DNA of 12,405 bases from Clostridia bacterium (GTDB taxonomy: Bacteria; Bacillota_A; Clostridia; Christensenellales; Aristaeellaceae). The DNA lies in assembly GCA_017432405.1 (NCBI GenBank), contig JAFRJF010000095.1, forward strand, positions 1 through 12,405, read 5' to 3'. A model generated the notes under the pieces. That model saw only the letters and a program-made list of their open reading frames with translations, did not search any database and was not told where the DNA came from. The position numbers and the translations under genes were made by a program. Of the stretch, positions 5,809 through 12,405 are shown piece by piece. The stretch's first letter is position 1; every line of letters begins with the position of its first letter.

Positions 5809-7752
5809 ATGCGCAACTATCTGTTTGACCTGTGTTCAATACCGATCTATATGCTGATCCTGTGGACGTGCTACGCGCGCAAGATATACAAGGATCAGGC
5901 CAGCCGTATCTTCATCACGATGAATGCGGTATCGCTGCTGTGCGCCGTGTTGAATGTTGCGATGGAGTTTGCCGTCAATCCCGTCCCGATCAGCCGGACT
6001 GCCGTTTTTTGGGGAAGCCTGACAAACTACCTGTATCTGTTCTTCAGGAACGGCACCCTCGTGCTTTACCTGCTGTTCGTGTTTGCCATCACGCGGACTG
6101 AATTCAGGATACGGTCGCCCCTGATGCGATGCCTCCTGTGGGCGCCCAATGGCGTTCTGGTGCTGTTGCTTCTCCAGAATCTGTTTACGCACACCGTCTT
6201 TAACGTGACCACCGCAGAGGGCTACACGCGCGGCCCGTTGATGATCGCGCTGTACATCATCGCGGGCATCTACGGCCTGAGCGCCGCGGGGTACAGCTTC
6301 GCCGTGCGAGAATACCTCCCGGCGGAGAAGTGGGCCGCGCTGATCTCGGTATTCGTGCTGACCGTCATCGCGGTGATCGTGCAGATGATCAAGCCGTATT
6401 ATCAGGTCGAGCTGTTTTCTACCAGCATCGGCTCGCTCATGATCATGCTGCTGGTCATGCGCCCGGAGGAGTCCATTGACGCAAGCGTCAATATCTCAAG
6501 CTGGAAGGCCTACCGGGACGACCTGAGAAATATCGTGCGATCGGGCCAGCGGGTCCAGATCGTCGTCGTGCGCATGGGAAATGCCGACGAGATACGCAGC
6601 TACATCGGTGAAAACAAGTTCAACGACTTTGTCAAGGAGGTTGCCGATGAGATCGAGGGGCTGTACAATCGCCTCCACGTCAGGATCAGCCTCTATTTCG
6701 AGCGCCCCGGGACCTTCTACCTGATACTGGACGACATGGGCGTCGACGTGCCCGCCCTTGTGCCGGATTTTGTGGACGCCACGACGGAGCGGGTGAAGAG
6801 ATACGCGGATCAGGGCGTGCGGTTTGACCCCAAATTCTGCGTGATCCACGTGCCCGACGACATGAACACCTTCGAGGATATCATCAACATGGGCCATCGG
6901 TTCAAACGCCTTGGCGCCCACGACCAGGTCCTGTTCGTGGCCTCCGGGCTGGTGGGCTCCAGGGATTACCGCATCATCAGCCACATCGACGGGATACTGA
7001 ACCGGATCATCACTGAAAACACGCTGGAGATGGTCTACCAGCCGATATTCGACATTCGGGAGAACCGGTTCAGGTCGGCGGAAGCCCTGGCCAGGATCAG
7101 GGATACGGAATACGGTACGATCTCCCCTGCGGTATTCATTCCGGCGGCTGAGAGCGCCGGGCTCATGTGGCCCATCGGGAAAATCATACTGGAGACCGTG
7201 TACCGCTTCATCTCCCGGCACGACCTCGAATCGCTGGGCCTGTCCTATATCGAGATCAATCTCTCCATGGCCCAGTGCCTCCAGCGGGAGCTGCCGGAGA
7301 CGATCAGGCGGCTGCAGGATAAATACGGCGTCTCGCCGAGCCAGGTCAATTTTGAGGTGACGGAGACGATGTTTGGCAACCTCAGCGGCGTCATGGAGAA
7401 GAACCTACGGGAGCTGGCCGCCATGGGCTATACCTTCTCGCTGGACGACTATGGCGTGGGCTATTCCAATATCCAGAGGCTGAAGAGCCTCCCCCTCAGC
7501 CTCATCAAGGTCGACAAGAGCCTCGTGGACGACATGTTCTCGGAGGATGGCAAGGTCATCATCGAGAACACCGTGCACATGATGCAGGGCATCCACAAGA
7601 AGCTGGTGGTGGAGGGCGTGGAGACGAAGGAGGCCGTGGACGCCCTGAGCAGCCTGGACTGCGATTACATTCAGGGGTATTACTATTCCAGGCCGCTGTC
7701 GGCCGGTGATTTTGTGCGGTTTATGCAAGCGCGCAACCGAACCGGCGCGTAG
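5809..7752 (+). CDS. Membrane-bound c-di-GMP phosphodiesterase: 7-TM, degenerate GGDEF, EAL
   Basis: The product has 647 residues. GGGGGAAGGG lies about 11 nt before the ATG at 5809. Seven hydrophobic segments occupy about 7-217 and resemble a membrane sensor. Residues about 235-380 align in layout with a GGDEF domain, but the signature is replaced by FERPGTF at 298-303, so cyclase activity is not expected. The EAL domain from about 395 keeps E425-A-L, N484, E516, the D546-D547 pair, K567, E602 or E605, and Q622. These include the residues that bind the metals and the nucleotide, so it should hydrolyse c-di-GMP to pGpG. The usual DFGTGYS loop reads DYGVGYS. The degenerate GGDEF may serve as a GTP-binding or structural regulator. 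The membrane ligand is unknown. Confidence 0.88.
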   Translation: MRNYLFDLCSIPIYMLILWTCYARKIYKDQASRIFITMNAVSLLCAVLNVAMEFAVNPVPISRTAVFWGSLTNYLYLFFRNGTLVLYLLFVFAITRTEFRIRSPLMRCLLWAPNGVLVLLLLQNLFTHTVFNVTTAEGYTRGPLMIALYIIAGIYGLSAAGYSFAVREYLPAEKWAALISVFVLTVIAVIVQMIKPYYQVELFSTSIGSLMIMLLVMRPEESIDASVNISSWKAYRDDLRNIVRSGQRVQIVVVRMGNADEIRSYIGENKFNDFVKEVADEIEGLYNRLHVRISLYFERPGTFYLILDDMGVDVPALVPDFVDATTERVKRYADQGVRFDPKFCVIHVPDDMNTFEDIINMGHRFKRLGAHDQVLFVASGLVGSRDYRIISHIDGILNRIITENTLEMVYQPIFDIRENRFRSAEALARIRDTEYGTISPAVFIPAAESAGLMWPIGKIILETVYRFISRHDLESLGLSYIEINLSMAQCLQRELPETIRRLQDKYGVSPSQVNFEVTETMFGNLSGVMEKNLRELAAMGYTFSLDDYGVGYSNIQRLKSLPLSLIKVDKSLVDDMFSEDGKVIIENTVHMMQGIHKKLVVEGVETKEAVDALSSLDCDYIQGYYYSRPLSAGDFVRFMQARNRTGA

Positions 7753-7919
7753 TCGCTTCATGGCGCAAGACCCGCTGCATGCGCTGGCGCTCCTTCAATC
7801 GGCCCAATGATTATATAGGCAAAGATCAGAAATCAATAAACCTGTGGCAGAATAGCTGAGATCTACACGCGCCTGTTTGCTATAGCTTGAAACGATTCCC
7901 GGTTAAACGGAGGCATACG
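7753..7919 (+). promoter_or_regulatory. Spacer before the channel gene, no clear promoter or riboswitch
   Basis: This 167-nt gap contains only weak -10-like sequences (TATATA at 7812-7817) without a matching -35 box, and a weak GC-rich inverted repeat near 7762-7786. No c-di-GMP riboswitch motif was recognised. The channel gene may be read through from the EAL gene. Confidence 0.3.
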
Positions 7920-10900
7920 GTGAAAAAGGCAAGGGAACAATCCATTCATAAAAGAACGATACGCGCGTTGGTCATCATGGCCATCATGCTGGTCCCGGTC
8001 TGCGTCTTCATGGTCCTTGGAGGCATGCGCCTTGCCAAGGACAGGGAGAGCGCCCAGATCAAGCTGAAGATGGATGCCCTCGCGCAGCTCGTCGACAACG
8101 AAAATGAAATGTACACCGCTGCGGTGGAGGCGTTTGACAAGAACCTGGCCACCCATGTGAATATGATGCGGGTATCGCTGGGCACTCTGATTTCCGAGGA
8201 CGGTTATGTCGGCCCGCGCACGCTTTCGGATGGATTTGTGGTGGAGCTGCGGGGCGACGATGTCATACTGCCCGAGGGCATGCCCGGGGGCTCGCTCAAG
8301 CTCACCCGAAGCGGCATTGAACAAAGCCTTGCTTCAGGTAAGCTGAGAACAGGACGCTTCAAGGTTGAGGAAGCGGCTTCAGACAGCGCTTCCCTGCTTG
8401 CAGATGCGCAGGATACCGCGGAGGATACCGTCGTCCAATACCAGCCGGGAGAGTATTACCTGTCCTTTGGAAGAATTGCAGACAGCCTGGTCTATGTGAG
8501 CATGATTTCCAAATCCATGTTTGACGAGGTGGTCAACAGCTATGTCCAAAGAAACTATACTGCCGTTGAGAATGAAAATGGCGGGTTTGGAGGCATAACC
8601 CTCGTCGTCAACGAGCAGGACGGCAATGTCGAGCTCCTGAAGGCATACGGGGACGTCGGCGCCTACGACAGCCTGTCGGATGTTGGGATCACTCCGGACC
8701 AGATCCTGAACCGGACGCCTTTGCTGATCGTCAATAATACGACCTATAGCTGCAACTATTCGACGATCCAGGGCGCCTGGGACGGCTGGGAGGCCCCGGT
8801 CATGATCCAGATGCTTCCGGTTGTGACCATCGGCACGCGAAGCCTGGTCCAGTCGGCGATCATCAGTTATGTGATGGTGCTGATCCTCGTGAATATCATC
8901 GTATACGTGATGTCCGTCCAGCGCCACGTCAGGGATCACGTCATCACCGAGGCGCAGGCGGCCCGCTACACGCCCAAGAGGCTGCGCATAAGAATGACGA
9001 ATGCCGCCGTGATCGGTACGATCGCGATCTTTGTGATCGCCCTGATCGTCCAGGGCGTGGGGCAGCTGTATATCGAGCTGAGGTATGGTCAGGATACCTT
9101 GCGCGTGTTTTCAAAGCAGCTGGAGCAGGAGAACCATCGTCAGAACGAGATCCTGCAGCGCATTCAGGAGGATTGGTACGTCTACTATGGCGAGCACATG
9201 GCTTCGCTGTTGACCGCCTGTCCCAGCCTTGCCACATCCGGGATGCTTCAGAACTGGTGCGACATACTGAGCGTGGATTTCATCATGCTTTTCGACGGTC
9301 AGGGCAAGGAGACGCTGTGCAGTCGGGATTATGTGGGCTTTACGCTGGACAGGGGATTGGGCCAGAAGGGGTCGGAATTCCGCCGGTTGCTGTATGGACT
9401 GTCGAGCATCGTCCATGAGCCCTCCGTGGATTCGACCACGGGCATGGAGCGGCAGATGATCGGTGTAAAGCTGGATCTGCCGAATGCCAGCGGTGGGGAA
9501 CAGCATGGCGCGCTGATCATGGCGCTGCTGCCGGAGCAGACCAGGCAGACCGAAAACCTGTTCCACATCAATGAGCAACTGGCGCAGCTCGAAGCAAAGG
9601 GTACGCTATGCTTCAATGCCGACGCGTCCTCCGGGGTGATTCGCTTTTCCGGCGACGCCAAAATGGCGGGCCAGGCCATTCAGGATTGCGGGCTTTCGGA
9701 AAACAGCCTGCGGGACGGCTATATGGATTTTATGATCGTGAACGGCGTCAGGCGGTTTATCGTCACGTTGAAGCAGGACAGCTCGGTATTCTATTACGCG
9801 CTGGATCTGAAGGTGATGTTTGGACATACCCTGGCGTATGCGGGTATTACCGCGGTCCTGTTTGCGCTCGCGGTTGCGGTTGTGCTGGTGAACGTGTTCA
9901 GGGACTATAACGACAAGGTTTACGCCGCCTGGGCGGTCGTCCGCATGCCGGGAGAGGATTCACAGGCGCTGCTGGATTCGCGGAAGGAAGCGCGCCCGGC
10001 GCAAGAAAAGCCCGGCGACGTGAAATCCCATGAAAAGCATGGGACGATCAAAAAGCTCGTCGGCAAGCTCGTCGATAAGGTGTCGGATACCACCCAATGG
10101 AGGAACCGCACGCCGGAGGACAAGGCCAACCTCATGTTCCAGGCGAGCATGCTGGTGCTGCTCGTATCCTGGGCAAGCCTCCTGCTCAGCAAGAACATCG
10201 TCTACAGCAAATACGATTCGCTGGCCGGGTTCCTGCTTCGGGGTGACTGGATGCGGGGCGCCAACCTGTTCGCCTTCTGCAGCATATTCCTGGTCATCGC
10301 CTATGCCTACCTGATCAATCTGCTCAGCCGTGGCATATTGACGCTGATATCCGGCTTTCTGCTGGGAAAGGGGCAGACCTTCTGTCGGCTGCTGTACAGC
10401 TTCGTCAAGTATTTTTCGCTGTTTGTCGTGCTGTATCTGATCCTGCACTATCTGGGCTTCCCCATCGGCACGGTGGTGGGTTCTTTGAGCATCGCCTCGC
10501 TGGCCCTTTCCCTGGGCGCGAAAGATCTGGCCGCGGATATCCTGGCGGGCTTATCCATCGTGTTCGAACGCGCCTTCCAGGTGGGCGATATCGTGGAAAT
10601 CAATGGAAAACAGGGCACTGTACAGGAAATCGGCATGCGTTCGACCAAGCTGATCGTTCCGGTCAACAACGTGTTGGTCATCAGCAACCATGAAATCAGG
10701 GATATCCTGAACCTGACCCAGGACGTATCGATGTATCAGATGGCGTTGAAGGTCAGGCTCTCCCAGTCCCTGACGGACACAGAGGCGGTGCTGAAGCGGG
10801 AATTGGCTTCCATACAGAGGGGGAATGAAAGGATCATCTCGCTCAGATACCTCGGCGTGACGGCGCTGGGCGGTGGCCTGGGCGAGGAATCGGCGTCCCT

Positions 10901-11015
10901 GGTCACGCTGGCTATCGGCGCGTACTGCCGTCAGGAAGACATAGAAGACATTGAACTCTACCTGAAACGGGAGATCCGGTTGATGTGCGAACGTGAGAAT
11001 ATAAGGATCGGGTAA
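7920..11015 (+). CDS. Large MscS-family mechanosensitive channel with two extracellular domains
   Basis: The product has 1031 residues. I chose the GTG at 7920 because CGGAGG at 7908-7913 sits 6 nt before it. A TTG 33 nt upstream has no such site. TM1 is about 15-35, followed by an outside region 36-307 that begins with a long helix, as in Cache-type sensors. TM2 is 308-332 and TM3 360-380. A second outside region spans 381-636, and TM4 is 637-660. A charged cytoplasmic linker at 661-736 leads to TM5 (739-757), TM6 (781-801), TM7 (823-847) and the Gly/Ala-rich pore helix at about 848-885. FERAFQVGDIVEINGKQG then opens the MscS beta domain, and the cytoplasmic vestibule runs to the end. The family opens under membrane tension to release solutes. 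E. coli MscS has 286 residues and three TMs, so this is a greatly extended form. The fold of the two outer domains is unconfirmed. Confidence 0.87.
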   Translation: MKKAREQSIHKRTIRALVIMAIMLVPVCVFMVLGGMRLAKDRESAQIKLKMDALAQLVDNENEMYTAAVEAFDKNLATHVNMMRVSLGTLISEDGYVGPRTLSDGFVVELRGDDVILPEGMPGGSLKLTRSGIEQSLASGKLRTGRFKVEEAASDSASLLADAQDTAEDTVVQYQPGEYYLSFGRIADSLVYVSMISKSMFDEVVNSYVQRNYTAVENENGGFGGITLVVNEQDGNVELLKAYGDVGAYDSLSDVGITPDQILNRTPLLIVNNTTYSCNYSTIQGAWDGWEAPVMIQMLPVVTIGTRSLVQSAIISYVMVLILVNIIVYVMSVQRHVRDHVITEAQAARYTPKRLRIRMTNAAVIGTIAIFVIALIVQGVGQLYIELRYGQDTLRVFSKQLEQENHRQNEILQRIQEDWYVYYGEHMASLLTACPSLATSGMLQNWCDILSVDFIMLFDGQGKETLCSRDYVGFTLDRGLGQKGSEFRRLLYGLSSIVHEPSVDSTTGMERQMIGVKLDLPNASGGEQHGALIMALLPEQTRQTENLFHINEQLAQLEAKGTLCFNADASSGVIRFSGDAKMAGQAIQDCGLSENSLRDGYMDFMIVNGVRRFIVTLKQDSSVFYYALDLKVMFGHTLAYAGITAVLFALAVAVVLVNVFRDYNDKVYAAWAVVRMPGEDSQALLDSRKEARPAQEKPGDVKSHEKHGTIKKLVGKLVDKVSDTTQWRNRTPEDKANLMFQASMLVLLVSWASLLLSKNIVYSKYDSLAGFLLRGDWMRGANLFAFCSIFLVIAYAYLINLLSRGILTLISGFLLGKGQTFCRLLYSFVKYFSLFVVLYLILHYLGFPIGTVVGSLSIASLALSLGAKDLAADILAGLSIVFERAFQVGDIVEINGKQGTVQEIGMRSTKLIVPVNNVLVISNHEIRDILNLTQDVSMYQMALKVRLSQSLTDTEAVLKRELASIQRGNERIISLRYLGVTALGGGLGEESASLVTLAIGAYCRQEDIEDIELYLKREIRLMCERENIRIG

Positions 11016-11071
11016 CTGTTCGGCGCTGGGCGCATCCGCATCTTCTGTGGCGGCGTCTACGCCGCAACGAC

Positions 11072-11118
11072 CGAAAGCCCCGCCGCTCCCGACTTCGACG
11101 GGTACGGCGGGGCTTTCG
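11072..11118. terminator. Bidirectional terminator between convergent genes
   Basis: Arms 11072-11085 and 11105-11118 form a perfect 14-bp stem rich in G and C, with a small CCCG/CGGG hairpin inside the loop. It lies 56 nt after the channel stop and 8 nt beyond the stop of the minus-strand gene. A second small hairpin, 11050-11056 with 11059-11065, precedes it. Only three T occur at the end of each arm. Confidence 0.65.
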
Positions 11119-11126
11119 CATGGCGC

Positions 11127-12059
11127 TTAGCGCCTGCCATGCGGGCGTTTGATAAAGCCATGATGCTCAAGGCGTCCCTTTTGTCGGTCGATCTCGGCCT
11201 TCAGCTGCTTCACAGCATCGTCGGCGGACGATTCATCATAGAGCATGGCGATCAGCGCATCCTGTTTCTCAATCAGGTCAATACGGATCAGACTGGCCGG
11301 CTCAAGCCTTTCTGCAACCCTGCTTTTGCGCGCCTCAAAGCGCTTTTCCGCTTCCCGCTGCATGCGCTCCGCCTCCGCCTTTACGGTGGCGATACGCGCC
11401 TGCACGCGCTCGGTCCTATACACCACCTCGGGATAGGCGTCGGCGAAGCGGCTGTAGAAGTAAGACCTGTTGGTCAACAGCTGGCGCACTTCCCTGCTGA
11501 TGTCCTCGGTATTGTCCGCCTGGCTGCTGTCCACGCCGGTCTTTACCAGCTTCAGCACGAACCAGGAGATCACGAAATCCGCGGCGAGTATCGCCAGCAA
11601 AACCGCCGCGATGACCTTCCGGGTGTTCAACGGGATGCGGTCCAGGGCAGGGAAGAGGACGGGATTGACGATGTGAATGATCGCCACGCCAGCCAGGCCG
11701 AACAGCGCCAGGTTGCCGATCCAGACCCGCCCGTTCAGGTTCATGGGCTTTTGACTGTAATCCCACCATCGGGCGTGGAAGATCTTTTCGAGCACATAGC
11801 TGGTCAGGTATTCCACGACGCCGCAGATCAAGAGGGACAGGGCGAAGGTCGCCACGACGCCGGATTCAACGCTGGCCAGATTGCCCACGACGACGGTGAT
11901 CAGCACCACCCCAAACCCGTAAATGGGAAGTATCGGCCCCGTCAGGAACCCGCGGTTGATAAAGCGGTGGTATTGGCGGTATTTGAGTATGACCTCCATG
12001 CACCAGCCCGCAAAACCAAAGATAAAGAATTGCAGGACGATATTGATCCAGTAAGACAT
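11127..12059 (-). CDS. CmpB-like putative ABC-transporter type IV membrane protein (PF06541)
   Basis: The product has 310 residues. The ATG at 12059 is chosen because AAAGGAGA lies 7 nt upstream. An in-frame ATG at 12122 has no such site and adds a polar, unlikely N-terminus. The opening (FFIFGFAGWCMEVIL at about 11-25, then NRGFLTGPILPIYGFG at 35-50) is the hallmark of the PF06541 family, whose function is not established despite its name. Hydrophobic segments fall near 5-24, 42-60, 65-88, 114-136 and 149-171. From about 180 the protein is polar, with a charged helix near 215-300 likely to be a coiled coil or cytoplasmic binding arm. No ATPase or substrate-binding gene is adjacent. Confidence 0.8.
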   Translation of the reverse strand: MSYWINIVLQFFIFGFAGWCMEVILKYRQYHRFINRGFLTGPILPIYGFGVVLITVVVGNLASVESGVVATFALSLLICGVVEYLTSYVLEKIFHARWWDYSQKPMNLNGRVWIGNLALFGLAGVAIIHIVNPVLFPALDRIPLNTRKVIAAVLLAILAADFVISWFVLKLVKTGVDSSQADNTEDISREVRQLLTNRSYFYSRFADAYPEVVYRTERVQARIATVKAEAERMQREAEKRFEARKSRVAERLEPASLIRIDLIEKQDALIAMLYDESSADDAVKQLKAEIDRQKGRLEHHGFIKRPHGRR

Positions 12060-12314
12060 ACTTCCATCTCCTTTCAACGATCGGGCCCTGGACAGCGCAG
12101 TCATTTCATCATAATAACACATTTTTCCGTAAGAATGCTTATAAAACTGATAAAATAGGCATAAAACTCAAATATATAACACAAATAACATATTGGTTTT
12201 GATTCGAAATCTGTTATAATCCGGTTTTTGACAGCAAAATCGAGAAAAAAGCCGCAAAAGGCCAGTAAATAGGGCATTTTGAGGCTTTTAAAAATTTACC
12301 GGATACACGTTACA
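12060..12314. other. AT-rich intergenic stretch
   Basis: This 255-nt gap separates two minus-strand genes and is much more AT-rich than the coding DNA. It must contain the promoter of the CmpB-like gene, but no hexamer pair with proper spacing stood out. On the plus strand TGTTATAAT ends at 12220, and an isolated TTGACA is at 12228-12233. Neither leads to a gene in this window. Confidence 0.4.
12247..12289 (-). terminator. Intrinsic terminator of the right-edge gene
   Basis: Arms 12247-12263 and 12273-12289 pair over 17 positions with two mismatches around a 9-nt loop. On the minus strand the second arm runs into six T (complement of 12245-12250), the usual form of an intrinsic terminator. 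The A and T runs on both sides mean it could also work in the plus direction. Confidence 0.6.
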
Positions 12315-12404
12315 TCAAGGGTTTTTCGTCACAGAGCAGATATTTCTCATTACTTTAACAGGGACGATCTGCTTGGAGGTGCAGAAGCCGAAGGCATCAT
12401 GCAA
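12315..12404 (-). CDS. C-terminal end of an unidentified gene (runs off the right edge)
   Basis: The minus strand is open from the right edge for 29 codons and stops with TGA at 12317-12315. It ends in NICSVTKNP. Eleven codons in a row (the 4th to 14th of this stretch) end in G or C, like the genes nearby, and a terminator hairpin begins about 25 nt after the stop. These two facts are the evidence for a real gene end. The peptide is too short to assign to a family and I do not recognise it. A chance open frame is the alternative. Confidence 0.38.
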   Translation of the reverse strand: MHDAFGFCTSKQIVPVKVMRNICSVTKNP

Positions 12405-12405
12405 A

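Noticed and set aside
7887..7919. TTG start 11 codons upstream for the channel
   Set aside because: No ribosome-binding site precedes it, whereas the GTG at 7920 has CGGAGG six nucleotides upstream.
7753..7919. c-di-GMP riboswitch before the channel gene
   Set aside because: Considered because of the EAL gene upstream, but the conserved core of neither class was found.
11139..12158. Plus-strand open frame opposite the CmpB-like gene
   Set aside because: It mirrors a minus-strand gene with family motifs and a good ribosome-binding site.
12193..12405. Plus-strand promoter and structured RNA or riboswitch at the right end
   Set aside because: An extended -10 TGTTATAAT and a hairpin are present, but comparison from memory with lysine, cobalamin, SAM, T-box and c-di-GMP motifs gave no match. 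The minus-strand gene tail with its terminator explains the hairpin better.

Overview
The window looks like a fairly GC-rich chromosomal segment of an anaerobic Firmicute, most likely a Clostridia-type gut bacterium. This is an inference from near-consensus sigma-A promoters (TATAAT, several with an upstream TG), strong GGAGG ribosome-binding sites, GC-rich third codon positions, clustered [4Fe-4S] redox proteins and a membrane-bound c-di-GMP enzyme. No rRNA, tRNA or CRISPR array was seen.

Layout, left to right. (1) Positions 1-44 hold the first codons of an IS110-family transposase that runs out of the left edge on the minus strand. Its promoter and leader follow. A nested palindrome at 222-323 resembles a MITE. 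(2) Positions 379-3397 hold a two-gene plus-strand operon with a strong promoter and a possible operator in its 5' UTR. The first gene encodes a GltD-like NAD(P)H/FAD oxidoreductase with iron-sulfur domains at both ends. The second encodes a geranylgeranyl-reductase-like flavoprotein. (3) A long hairpin separates this operon from a convergent minus-strand alpha/beta hydrolase with an intact triad and a 100-nt structured leader. (4) A divergent promoter drives a predicted 29-codon signal-peptide-like ORF and a P1-family (DmpA/NylC-type) self-processing peptidase. The promoter region overlaps what looks like the tail of a lost membrane-protein gene. (5) Two large plus-strand membrane signalling genes follow: a 7-TM protein with a dead GGDEF domain and an apparently intact EAL domain, then a 1031-residue MscS-type channel with two large predicted extracellular domains. 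(6) A strong hairpin separates the channel from a convergent minus-strand CmpB-like (PF06541) membrane protein with a long charged C-terminal region. (7) At the right edge, the tail of an unidentified minus-strand gene is followed by an intrinsic terminator.

How the genes may work together. The operon in (2) could be a self-contained reduction module: NAD(P)H, then FAD, then Fe-S clusters, then a second flavoprotein that saturates an isoprenoid or other polyunsaturated substrate. The EAL protein would lower c-di-GMP in response to a membrane signal. The channel would gate in response to tension, perhaps modulated by what its outer domains bind. The hydrolase and the P1 peptidase are two unrelated hydrolases expressed divergently. 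No evidence ties all of these into one pathway, and I found no clear defence or other accessory system apart from the IS110 end.
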